From NCBI GenBank assembly GCA_937902525.1, contig CALEKV010000077.1, forward strand, positions 1 through 5,814: a stretch of DNA of 5,814 nucleotides, given 5' to 3'. A model generated the notes under the pieces. The model ran no database searches and was not told the origin of the DNA. It worked only from the letters and a program-made list of their open reading frames with translations. This document shows positions 1 through 5,814 of this stretch, piece by piece; position 1 is the first letter of the stretch; each line of letters starts with the position of its first letter. The DNA is from an uncultured Candidatus Saccharibacteria bacterium. GTDB lineage: Bacteria; Patescibacteriota; Saccharimonadia; Saccharimonadales; Saccharimonadaceae. A program made the translations under genes and the position numbers.

Positions 1-1149
1 GACGACAGTCAAGCTCAGTCGGTTAACGTCCCTGAACCTAAACAAGGCTCCATGGCTACAACAATGCCGCTGGCGATGAAGCGTCGCGGGCGGTTTATGG
101 ACGTGGTGGCCCCTGCGGGATCGGGTGTTAAAAAATCTAATACGGAGCCATCAGTGAGCCGTCATGGCGTAACAATTGTAGCGCCTAAAGCTGCTGATGT
201 CGCAACGGATATTACGCCAACTAGTGACGAGGGTAAATTAACTAGTGATGACACCGAGCAGCGTGATGTTGTCGATGCAGGAATTGCAGGTGAGACTACG
301 TCGCCTGTCGAGACAGATGAATACGCCGCTAACCCTGAACCGGCTAATGTATGGCCTGAAGCAAAAGAGTTATCGACCGTTATCAGCAATGTGGAACAGC
401 CACAGGTAGAGGACAGCGGTGATGAGGTAGGTGATGCCGAGTTAGATGGTAACCAAGTAGTAGGGGCAGCTACCAATCCAGTAGAGGATTTGGCTATACT
501 GGATGGGCCTAGTGAGCCTGAAGAGTCTGGCGCGCCTAATGATTCAAACGCCGACAATGGTACGGTTGAGATTGGTTCGAGGGTTGAACCGGCAGATAAG
601 CCAATGACGCCAGACGAGCAATTAGTAACAGTAGTGACGCCAGACACTGATATCGCTCAGTCATCTGTGGAGCCCGATGCGTCAGTTGGCCTGCCAGAAT
701 CCGTCATGAGCTCTCCGTTCTTACCGGACGCAAAAGTAGAAAAGCGACCGCTTGGGGGGAGTGATTTGCCCACTTCTGCCATGGGTGAACCAACCACCAT
801 GGCACAAGCAGCAACTGATATGCCACGGGAATACAGTAATGAACTACTAAGCTTGGATATTGATACGGCAAACACCGATAACGCGCCAAAGCCGTCAGCG
901 CAGACGCAAGACCAACCACAAGCTGTAACGGCTCCAGCCCAGCCGGGCAATGGCAATGTTGCGTCACCAACACCTGCGCCAGCACAGCAAGCTAGCGGTG
1001 CTATATTCGATACCGATAATTACCATGCGCCATTAAAGCAGCCGGTTAAACATAAATCAGGTTGGTTAACTGTGGTATGGATTCTGGTTTTACTGATTGT
1101 GGGTGCTGCCGCCGGCGCAGCGTATTATTATTTCATGATGCAACATTAG
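1..1149 (+). CDS. Acidic low-complexity protein with C-terminal membrane anchor, probably 5'-partial
   Basis: I do not recognise a family. The frame is open from base 1, and the residues before the ATG at 52 (DDSQAQSVNVPEPKQGS) match the composition of what follows, so the gene probably begins upstream. If the ATG at 52 is used, the protein has 365 residues, with only a weak AAGG upstream. Numbering from that ATG, residues 9-16 form a basic island (MKRRGRFM) followed by DVVAP. Residues 25-320 are rich in D, E, P, T, S and A, with no cysteine and no globular pattern, and look disordered. Residues 329-335 (KQPVKHK) are basic, and about 336-361 form one hydrophobic helix ending YYYFMMQH. By the positive-inside rule the long N-terminal part should be cytoplasmic and the short tail outside, as in a tail-anchored protein. 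A role as a scaffold or envelope-tethered adaptor is possible but unproven. The gene ends with TAG, 24 bases before the helicase. Confidence 0.75.
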   Translation, partial: DDSQAQSVNVPEPKQGSMATTMPLAMKRRGRFMDVVAPAGSGVKKSNTEPSVSRHGVTIVAPKAADVATDITPTSDEGKLTSDDTEQRDVVDAGIAGETTSPVETDEYAANPEPANVWPEAKELSTVISNVEQPQVEDSGDEVGDAELDGNQVVGAATNPVEDLAILDGPSEPEESGAPNDSNADNGTVEIGSRVEPADKPMTPDEQLVTVVTPDTDIAQSSVEPDASVGLPESVMSSPFLPDAKVEKRPLGGSDLPTSAMGEPTTMAQAATDMPREYSNELLSLDIDTANTDNAPKPSAQTQDQPQAVTAPAQPGNGNVASPTPAPAQQASGAIFDTDNYHAPLKQPVKHKSGWLTVVWILVLLIVGAAAGAAYYYFMMQH

Positions 1150-1161
1150 GTAGCCTTCCGC

Positions 1162-1167
1162 TACAAT
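1162..1167 (+). promoter_or_regulatory. -10 box (TACAAT) for leaderless helicase mRNA
   Basis: TACAAT differs from TATAAT at one position and sits six bases before the helicase ATG at 1174. Transcription normally starts six to seven bases after the -10 box, so the first transcribed base would be the A of the start codon or very close to it. The gap between the upstream TAG and this ATG has no purine-rich Shine-Dalgarno sequence. No convincing -35 box is seen 16-18 bases upstream. The position fits the TAnnnT-before-ATG pattern of leaderless genes; the start site itself is inferred. Confidence 0.55.
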
Positions 1168-1173
1168 AGTAGT

Positions 1174-3282
1174 ATGGATATTTTGGAGGGGCTTAATAGT
1201 GCGCAACAAAGCGCCGTACTAAACACGCAAGGACCCTTGCTGATTTTAGCGGGGGCGGGGAGTGGCAAAACAAAAACGCTGACTCACCGGATAGCCTATT
1301 TGTTGCAACGCGGCGTGTGGCCGAATGAGATTTTAGCCGTAACCTTTACTAATAAAGCAGCAAAAGAAATGCGCGAGCGGTTGGCGCAGTTAACTAATCA
1401 ACCAAACACGCGTGGATTTATGCCGTGGATGGGGACTTTTCATGGCATATGCGTGCGGTTGCTTAGACAGGATGGCGTGGCCATTGGGATTTCGCCCAAC
1501 TTTGTGATTTACGATGAAGATGACCGGCAGGGTTTAATAAAGCAGGCCATGAAAGCGCTTGGTATTAGTAGCGATCAAATCAAGCCAAAAGCGGTCAGCT
1601 CAGCTATATCAGCTGCTAAAAATGACCTAATTGGGCCAACAGAATATATCGAAACGGCCAATTATGGGTTTCAGCAACATGTCGCAAAAATTTATAAGGA
1701 ATACGAAATTATGCGTGTGGCTGCTGGTGCATTAGATTTTGATGATCTATTGATAGAAACTGTGCGAATGTTACGTGAATCCAGCGCGACTCGCGACAAA
1801 TATCGTAGTTTGTTCAAGCATGTATTGATAGACGAATACCAGGATACGAACGCGGCCCAGTATGCCATTGTTAAGCTAGTGGTGAATAATCAAAAAAATA
1901 TCTGCGTGGTAGGTGACGACTGGCAATCTATTTATAGCTGGCGAGGTGCCGATTTTAAAAATATCCTAAATTTTGAGCGGGATTTTCCAGGGGCGATGGT
2001 GGTAAAGTTGGAGCAAAACTACCGTTCAACCGGTCATATATTAAATGCCGCTCATAATGTAATTAGTAAAAACGTTGAGCGTACTGATAAAAAGCTGTGG
2101 ACGAGTGCCGGACAGGGGTCGCCCATACAGGTGTTGGCTACATATGATGAAGCCGAAGAAGCTTTTACGATTGCCAGTAGGGTTAACGCGCAAGTTGGTA
2201 TTGGCGCACGACGTTTGTGTGACTTTTCTGTGCTGTATCGCACGAACGCGCAAAGTTATGCCTTGGAGCGAGCATTTATGCAGCTGCATATTCCATACCA
2301 ATTGGTTGGCGGTGTGCGGTTTTACGATCGTAAAGAAGTCAAGGATATTGTGGCCTATCTACGGCTGCTGTACCAGCCAAACGATTTAATGAGTTTTAGT
2401 CGGATTGTTAATGTACCAGCGCGGGGCCTAGGGCAAACGAGCGTTGATAAATTTTTGGCGTGGCAGTCCACTAGCGGCCTGGATATTATCAGTGCTTTGA
2501 ATAATGCCGACCAGATCAGCACCTTACAGCAGCGAGCAAAAACTGGGTTTATGAAATTGGGCGAATTGTTACGCAGTCTGCAGACCATGGGGTTAAACAA
2601 TGCCAGTCCGGCCGAGCTGATTGAACGGTTATTAGAACGTACCGGCTACCGTGATTATTTGCTAGACGGCACCCCGCAGGCGGAAGAGCGTGACGCAAAC
2701 GTTGGTGTGCTAGTGGCGGACGCCAGGTCGTTTGCGGCCCTGCCTGATTTTTTGCAGGAAGTGGCGTTAATGAGCAGCGCCGACACTGATAGTGGTGATG
2801 ATAAGGTAACATTAATGACGCTGCACGCCGCCAAGGGCTTAGAATTTCCGGTAGTGTTTATGTCTGGCATGGAAGATGGTTTGTTCCCGAGCGCCCGTGC
2901 GTTAGAAGCTGGGCCAAAGCAGCTGGAAGAAGAACGACGCTTGTGTTATGTAGGTATGACGCGGGCTAAGGAGGAGCTTTTTTTGACATATGCACAGTCC
3001 CGTGCGCAATACGGTCAGCGTTCATATGGCATGCCGTCACGGTTTTTGGAAGATATGGGCCATGAGATTGCTGTGTTTGGGTCGGAGAAGCCAGCTATGC
3101 CGCAACATGATGAGTTTGAGGCTGACATGTATAACGTGTTTGATATCGGTGATAAAGTCAAATCACGTCAATTTGGCAGCGGTACTGTGATAGATATTGA
3201 TGGATTGGCGGTGACTGTCCAGTTTGAAAACGGGGCAAGCAAAAAACTCAACACTGAATTTGCCAGGCTCGAAAAGATATAG
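1174..3282 (+). CDS. pcrA: UvrD/PcrA-type superfamily 1A ATP-dependent 3'-5' DNA helicase
   Basis: This is an ATP-driven single-strand translocase and helicase for excision repair, replication restart and removal of stalled complexes in the cytoplasm. All SF1A motifs are present in order: Q motif LNSAQQSAV (7-15), Walker A AGAGSGKT (26-33), Ia VTFTNKAAKEM (56-66), Ib TFHGI (88-92), Walker B LIDEYQDTN (218-226), III GDDWQSIYSWRGA (247-259), IV LEQNYRST (279-286), V LMTLHAAKGLEFPVVF (547-562) and VI RRLCYVGMTRAKE (588-600). Residues about 658-702, starting GDKVKSRQFGSGTV, match the Tudor-like C-terminal domain that in PcrA/UvrD binds RNA polymerase. At 702 residues it is close to normal PcrA length and appears intact. 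The start is fixed, because the upstream gene's TAG lies in the same frame and no other start codon falls between. It has no Shine-Dalgarno site, and expression is probably from the leaderless promoter. The symbol uvrD would serve equally well; PcrA-like is preferred for the C-terminal domain. Confidence 0.96.
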   Translation: MDILEGLNSAQQSAVLNTQGPLLILAGAGSGKTKTLTHRIAYLLQRGVWPNEILAVTFTNKAAKEMRERLAQLTNQPNTRGFMPWMGTFHGICVRLLRQDGVAIGISPNFVIYDEDDRQGLIKQAMKALGISSDQIKPKAVSSAISAAKNDLIGPTEYIETANYGFQQHVAKIYKEYEIMRVAAGALDFDDLLIETVRMLRESSATRDKYRSLFKHVLIDEYQDTNAAQYAIVKLVVNNQKNICVVGDDWQSIYSWRGADFKNILNFERDFPGAMVVKLEQNYRSTGHILNAAHNVISKNVERTDKKLWTSAGQGSPIQVLATYDEAEEAFTIASRVNAQVGIGARRLCDFSVLYRTNAQSYALERAFMQLHIPYQLVGGVRFYDRKEVKDIVAYLRLLYQPNDLMSFSRIVNVPARGLGQTSVDKFLAWQSTSGLDIISALNNADQISTLQQRAKTGFMKLGELLRSLQTMGLNNASPAELIERLLERTGYRDYLLDGTPQAEERDANVGVLVADARSFAALPDFLQEVALMSSADTDSGDDKVTLMTLHAAKGLEFPVVFMSGMEDGLFPSARALEAGPKQLEEERRLCYVGMTRAKEELFLTYAQSRAQYGQRSYGMPSRFLEDMGHEIAVFGSEKPAMPQHDEFEADMYNVFDIGDKVKSRQFGSGTVIDIDGLAVTVQFENGASKKLNTEFARLEKI

Positions 3283-3338
3283 TTTTTATAACAATTTCAC
3301 TAAAAAGTAACGCAGGTCTTTATAAAAGCGTGGCGTTA

Positions 3339-3347
3339 TGATAAAAT
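3339..3347 (+). promoter_or_regulatory. Extended -10 promoter for the G5 protein-rsmA-laccase operon
   Basis: TGATAAAAT reads as TG-n-TAAAAT, an extended -10 element with TAAAAT at 3342-3347. Seventeen bases upstream, TTTATA (3319-3324) matches four of six positions of a -35 box. Transcription would begin near 3354, giving a leader of about 32 bases to the TTG at 3386 or 44 to the ATG at 3398. It lies in the only sizeable intergenic region (3283-3385), just where a promoter for the three downstream genes is expected. No riboswitch-sized leader is available. Confidence 0.5.
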
Positions 3348-3358
3348 GCATAAAGCGT

Positions 3359-3385
3359 ATGTCGAGGTCGGGTTACGTGCTTTGA
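3359..3385 (+). other. Possible upstream ORF of eight codons abutting the G5 gene start
   Basis: ATG at 3359 opens a frame reading MSRSGYVL and ends in TGA at 3383-3385, immediately before and in frame with the TTG at 3386. Inside it, GAGG (3364-3367) sits nine bases before a GTG at 3377, a good Shine-Dalgarno spacing, but that GTG reads only one more codon before the same TGA. The predicted transcription start lies just upstream of the ATG. It could act in translation coupling, or it could be chance; nothing beyond the arrangement supports it. Confidence 0.15.
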
Positions 3386-4624
3386 TTGCGTGTTTTTATG
3401 ATTGAAATTCGCTCAGCTACACACCACTATAAACGAATCATAGTCGCCGCGGGACTTTTTATCACGCTTGTTTGTATTGTCGCTTGGCACACTGCATCGG
3501 CTTTTGCCGCAGGCAACCGGATAAACGACGGCGAGCGGGTAGTCACTGTTCACGATAGTGGCGAGCAGATTGGGTTAGTGACCAATGCTACTACCTTGCG
3601 CGGCGCATTGGAGCAAGCTGGTATTAGTATCAATCAAAACGATATTACAGAACCTTCACTGGACGAGCCACTAGTAGCCAGTAGCTACGAGGCTAACATT
3701 TACCGTTCCAGGCCAGTTGTAGTTAAAGATGGTGCCAAGTCAGTCAGGGTAGTTACGGCGTACCGCACTGCAAAGCAAATCACTAATCAGGCAGGCATTA
3801 CATTAAATGATGCCGATATCGCTGAATTAAAGCCGGTAACGGATTTCGCAGCTGAAGGCGTGGCGGAAATTTTAGCAATTGATCGAGCCACCCCAATTAA
3901 TTTTGTGTTTTATGGTAAAACTGTTCAAACATCAACTCGGGCAGTAACTGTGGGCGAACTACTGAAGGAGCGCAAAATTTCGGCGTCCAAAGACGATGTA
4001 GTGAAACCAGAGTTAAGCGCTCCAATACAGGCCGGTATGACAGTAGAATTATGGCGTAACGGCAAGCAGGTAGTGACCGCCGATGAGGAAATAGCATTCG
4101 GTACCCGGCAGGTTAAAGATGCCGACCACGATAGTGGTTATCATGAAATTCAAACAAAGGGCGAAAATGGCAAACGAACTGTTACCTATGAAATCGAAAT
4201 GCGTAATGGTGCGGAAGTTGGCCGCAAAGAAACAAACTCAATCATTACTAAGCAGGCGGTCGAACAAGTCGAGATCGTTGGCGCGAAAGTCGTGGCTGGA
4301 GCGGGGCTGACGAAGTCAAAGGGTGTGCTTATGTCGACTGACAGCAACGGTGTTGTGCACCGTGAGACGTATTACGATTTGCCGATGAGCAGAGTGATGC
4401 AAAACTGCGGCGCTGGCGGAGACTACGCCGTTCGAGACGACGGCGTCAAAGTTGACAAAGATGGCTATGTTATTATTGCCGCGTATCTTACGCGTTACCC
4501 GCGATGCTCGCTAGTGGAGACGAGCTTGGGGCAGGGCAAGGTATATGATACGGGCGGTTTCGTTGCGAACCATCCAGACGGCTTCGACCTCGCTACGGAC
4601 TGGTCAAACTATGATGGAATTTAA
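3386..4624 (+). CDS. Secreted DUF348/G5 cell-wall protein with 3D-like C-terminal domain (YabE/RpfB relative)
   Basis: This is an exported envelope protein, probably a peptidoglycan-binding or peptidoglycan-cleaving factor. Residues 1-17 are basic, 18-34 form the hydrophobic core, and a signal-peptidase-like site follows AFA (39-41), though the segment could also stay as a membrane anchor. Three DUF348-type repeats follow at about 52-108, 109-169 and 170-229; each pairs a beta strand with a T/V-x-x-x-L helix such as TTLRGALEQAGI. A G5 domain covers about 226-303 (ending AVEQVEIVGAKVV). The tail at 304-412 contains VYDTGG (386-391) and DGFDLATDW (398-406), resembling the Asp-rich 3D (double-psi barrel) domain of YabE-type proteins, but with a different insert. 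The mature part has only two cysteines, C341 and C374. The start is uncertain: TTG at 3386 directly follows an in-frame TGA, while ATG at 3398 (MIEIRSATHHYKR) would also give a complete signal peptide. Neither has a Shine-Dalgarno site. It probably leads an operon with rsmA, four bases downstream. Confidence 0.88.
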   Translation: MRVFMIEIRSATHHYKRIIVAAGLFITLVCIVAWHTASAFAAGNRINDGERVVTVHDSGEQIGLVTNATTLRGALEQAGISINQNDITEPSLDEPLVASSYEANIYRSRPVVVKDGAKSVRVVTAYRTAKQITNQAGITLNDADIAELKPVTDFAAEGVAEILAIDRATPINFVFYGKTVQTSTRAVTVGELLKERKISASKDDVVKPELSAPIQAGMTVELWRNGKQVVTADEEIAFGTRQVKDADHDSGYHEIQTKGENGKRTVTYEIEMRNGAEVGRKETNSIITKQAVEQVEIVGAKVVAGAGLTKSKGVLMSTDSNGVVHRETYYDLPMSRVMQNCGAGGDYAVRDDGVKVDKDGYVIIAAYLTRYPRCSLVETSLGQGKVYDTGGFVANHPDGFDLATDWSNYDGI

Positions 4625-4628
4625 GTAG

Positions 4629-5402
4629 GTGGTCACGCCAAATAAGTCTCTTGGCCAGCATTGGCTTCATGACCGCGCCGCGCTCGCGGCCATTGCTTTA
4701 GAGGCCGGTATTATCGATGGCGAGACGGTACTGGAAATTGGCCCTGGGCTGGGTACGCTGACAAGCGAACTGTTGCGTCAAGGTGCAAAGGTTACGGCGG
4801 TTGAATACGATAAAGATTTAGCGCGTAAATTGCCCGGGCAGTTTCCTGGCAAAAACTTGACGGTTATTAGTCAGGATATATTGGATTTTGATCTGAGCAC
4901 ATTACCGCGTGGCTATAAGGTTGTTGCGAATGTTCCGTATTACATTACCAGTAAAATAGTTGAAAAACTTGTACGTGCACAGAACAAGCCGAGTGTGGCA
5001 GTGTTGTTGGTGCAAAAAGAGGTCGCTGAGCGTATAGCTGCCCGGCCTGGTGACATGAGCCTATTGGCACTTAGCGCGCAATTATTTACTACTACGCGCC
5101 TTGGGGTGTTTGTCCCGCGCGGCCTGTTTACTCCGCCTCCAAACGTAGATAGCCAAGTGGTAGTGTTGGATTTTTTAAAAACACCACTGATTGATCCGGA
5201 TGACGAAAAAGCTTTTTGGCACGTTGCGCATGCTGGTTTTGCTGCTAAGCGTAAAAAACTGCGCGGCTCGATAGCGGCCGGGTTACGTATGACAAAACCA
5301 CAAGCGGAAGAGCTGTTGCGACACGCCAACATCAACCCCGATAGTCGCGCCGAAGACCTGTCGATTGCCGACTGGCAGCGTTTGGCGCGCGATGCGGTGT
5401 AA
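4629..5402 (+). CDS. rsmA: 16S rRNA (adenine1518-N6/adenine1519-N6)-dimethyltransferase
   Basis: RsmA (KsgA) uses S-adenosylmethionine to dimethylate two adjacent adenines in the 3'-terminal hairpin of 16S rRNA, a late checkpoint of small-subunit assembly. Visible landmarks are the N-terminal KSLGQHWLHD (6-15), motif I VLEIGPGLGTL (34-44), the acidic ribose-binding residue in VEYDKDL (58-64), D83 in SQDILDF, catalytic motif IV NVPYYI (101-106), VQKEVAERI (128-136), the substrate-side segment FVPRGLFTPPPNVDSQV (161-177) and FAAKRKKLRGSI (204-215). The length, 257 residues, is normal. The family usually reads GQNFL, whereas this protein reads GQHWL. The GTG start is forced: an in-frame TAG (4626-4628) lies directly before it and the conserved block begins five codons later. 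Only four bases separate it from the G5 gene stop, so translational coupling is likely. A TATGAT (4610-4615) inside the end of the upstream gene is a weak candidate for an internal promoter. Confidence 0.96.
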   Translation: MVTPNKSLGQHWLHDRAALAAIALEAGIIDGETVLEIGPGLGTLTSELLRQGAKVTAVEYDKDLARKLPGQFPGKNLTVISQDILDFDLSTLPRGYKVVANVPYYITSKIVEKLVRAQNKPSVAVLLVQKEVAERIAARPGDMSLLALSAQLFTTTRLGVFVPRGLFTPPPNVDSQVVVLDFLKTPLIDPDDEKAFWHVAHAGFAAKRKKLRGSIAAGLRMTKPQAEELLRHANINPDSRAEDLSIADWQRLARDAV

Positions 5403-5408
5403 TTGGTT

Positions 5409-5814
5409 ATGATACTACAGGACCAACCAAGCTGCTTTCCTGAAAACGTCACGGTTATAGTGTCGTGTAGGGGTGATGGTTCCGTATTACGCCGCGTGGC
5501 GGGTGTTCATAACCCAGATTTTGTTGCCAGGCGCGTTGCTATCTGTAAGTTCGCTAATGTTCAATATGCAGACACGGTGTTTCAGCGCATAATTTACGAT
5601 ACCGCACGGACATATAGCCTGATTTCTGAAGTTGATAATGGCAGTACGACTAAGTTTACGGAGGAAGTTGTTGCCGACGCGTTATATACAACAGCAAAAG
5701 GTGTTGCGCTATTGTTGCCGGTCGGTGATTGTGCGGCAACGGTTGTTTACGATACGGCGCGCGGTGCATTGGCGCTTGCGCACCTTGGGCGGCATTCAAC
5801 TTATGCCAAGCTTG
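5409..5814 (+). CDS. Laccase-domain (YfiH/PgeF-like) protein, 3'-partial, divergent active site
   Basis: The frame is open from ATG 5409 to the window end (135 codons), so the C-terminal part is missing; the family is usually about 240-280 residues. The signature is residues 97-130: KGVALLLPVGDC, then YDTARGALALAHLGRHS, which aligns with the family pattern of a GDC/ADC motif followed by YDP..G..A.HAGWRG. Cys108 and His125 correspond to two of the three metal ligands of YfiH/YlmD. The expected QVHG motif upstream, carrying the first histidine, is not visible; the only histidine before Cys108 is H34. GWRG is replaced by GRHS. Relatives are reported to hydrolyse UDP-MurNAc-L-Ser (PgeF) or act on purine nucleosides (YlmD, FAMIN); activity here is uncertain. 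It starts six bases after the rsmA TAA, in the same frame and without a Shine-Dalgarno site. TTG at 5403 is an alternative start. It probably shares the rsmA transcript. Confidence 0.85.
   Translation, partial: MILQDQPSCFPENVTVIVSCRGDGSVLRRVAGVHNPDFVARRVAICKFANVQYADTVFQRIIYDTARTYSLISEVDNGSTTKFTEEVVADALYTTAKGVALLLPVGDCAATVVYDTARGALALAHLGRHSTYAKL

Noticed and set aside
219..248. Direct repeat AACTAGTGA twice, 21 bases apart
   Set aside because: It encodes a repeated Thr-Ser-Asp in low-complexity coding sequence; too short to be a mobile-element or recombination site.
162..647. 161-codon open frame on the minus strand
   Set aside because: It is antisense to the acidic low-complexity gene, is rich in Ser/Thr/Ala as expected from the complement of its D/E/P/T/S codons, and has no recognisable domain.
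604..648. Near repeat TGACGCCAGAC twice, 30 bases apart
   Set aside because: It reflects a repeated Thr-Pro-Asp in the acidic linker and nothing further supports a site.
3242..3287. Inverted repeat AAAAACT / AGTTTTT around the end of the helicase gene as a terminator
   Set aside because: The stem is seven A/T-rich pairs with a 32-base loop, has no GC core, and the T-run is part of the stem itself. It is not convincing as an intrinsic terminator.
3308..3338. Inverted repeat TAACGC / GCGTTA between helicase and G5 gene
   Set aside because: Six base pairs with a 19-base loop and no following T-run. It overlaps the promoter and could at most be a weak operator.
3377..3388. In-frame TGA before the G5 gene as a sign of UGA recoding (as in Gracilibacteria/SR1)
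   Set aside because: No conserved gene in the window needs UGA as sense, all proteins are full length with the standard code, and the G5 signal peptide is complete without upstream residues.
4940..5452. 170-codon open frame on the minus strand
   Set aside because: It lies antisense to rsmA, whose motifs are unmistakable, and encodes no recognisable protein.

Overview
The window looks like a chromosomal segment of a small-genome bacterium of the Patescibacteria/CPR, most likely Candidatus Saccharibacteria (TM7). This assignment is an inference from protein character: an RsmA with GQHWL in place of the usual GQNFL, a divergent laccase-domain protein with HLGRHS in place of HAGWRG, a DUF348/G5 protein with an unusual 3D-like tail, and tight packing with few Shine-Dalgarno sites. 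All genes are on the + strand. The four stop codons seen are TAG, TAG, TAA and TAA, and no gene needs UGA as a sense codon, so the standard code fits. No database search was possible.

Layout. Positions 1-1149 hold the 3' part, or possibly all, of an acidic low-complexity protein with a single C-terminal membrane anchor and no recognised family. After a 24-base gap that contains a good -10 box comes a UvrD/PcrA-type DNA helicase (1174-3282), which appears to be expressed from a leaderless mRNA. A 103-base intergenic region with an extended -10 promoter precedes a probable operon. The operon holds a secreted DUF348 x3 / G5 / 3D-like cell-wall protein (3386-4624), rsmA/ksgA for 16S rRNA dimethylation (4629-5402), and a laccase-domain (YfiH/PgeF-like) protein that runs off the window end (5409-5814).

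How the genes fit together. The helicase is a repair enzyme with a PcrA-type C-terminal Tudor-like domain known to bind RNA polymerase in relatives. The downstream trio combines envelope remodelling, ribosome maturation and a possible peptidoglycan-precursor editing or nucleoside enzyme. A G5/DUF348 protein next to ksgA is also seen in Firmicutes (yabE-rnmV-ksgA) and Actinobacteria (rpfB-ksgA), so this is an old gene neighbourhood. No tRNA, rRNA, CRISPR array, insertion sequence or other mobile element is visible. I see no clearly new multi-gene system. The most unusual items are the leaderless helicase promoter, the degenerate active site of the laccase-domain protein, the two-cysteine 3D-like domain and the orphan tail-anchored acidic protein.
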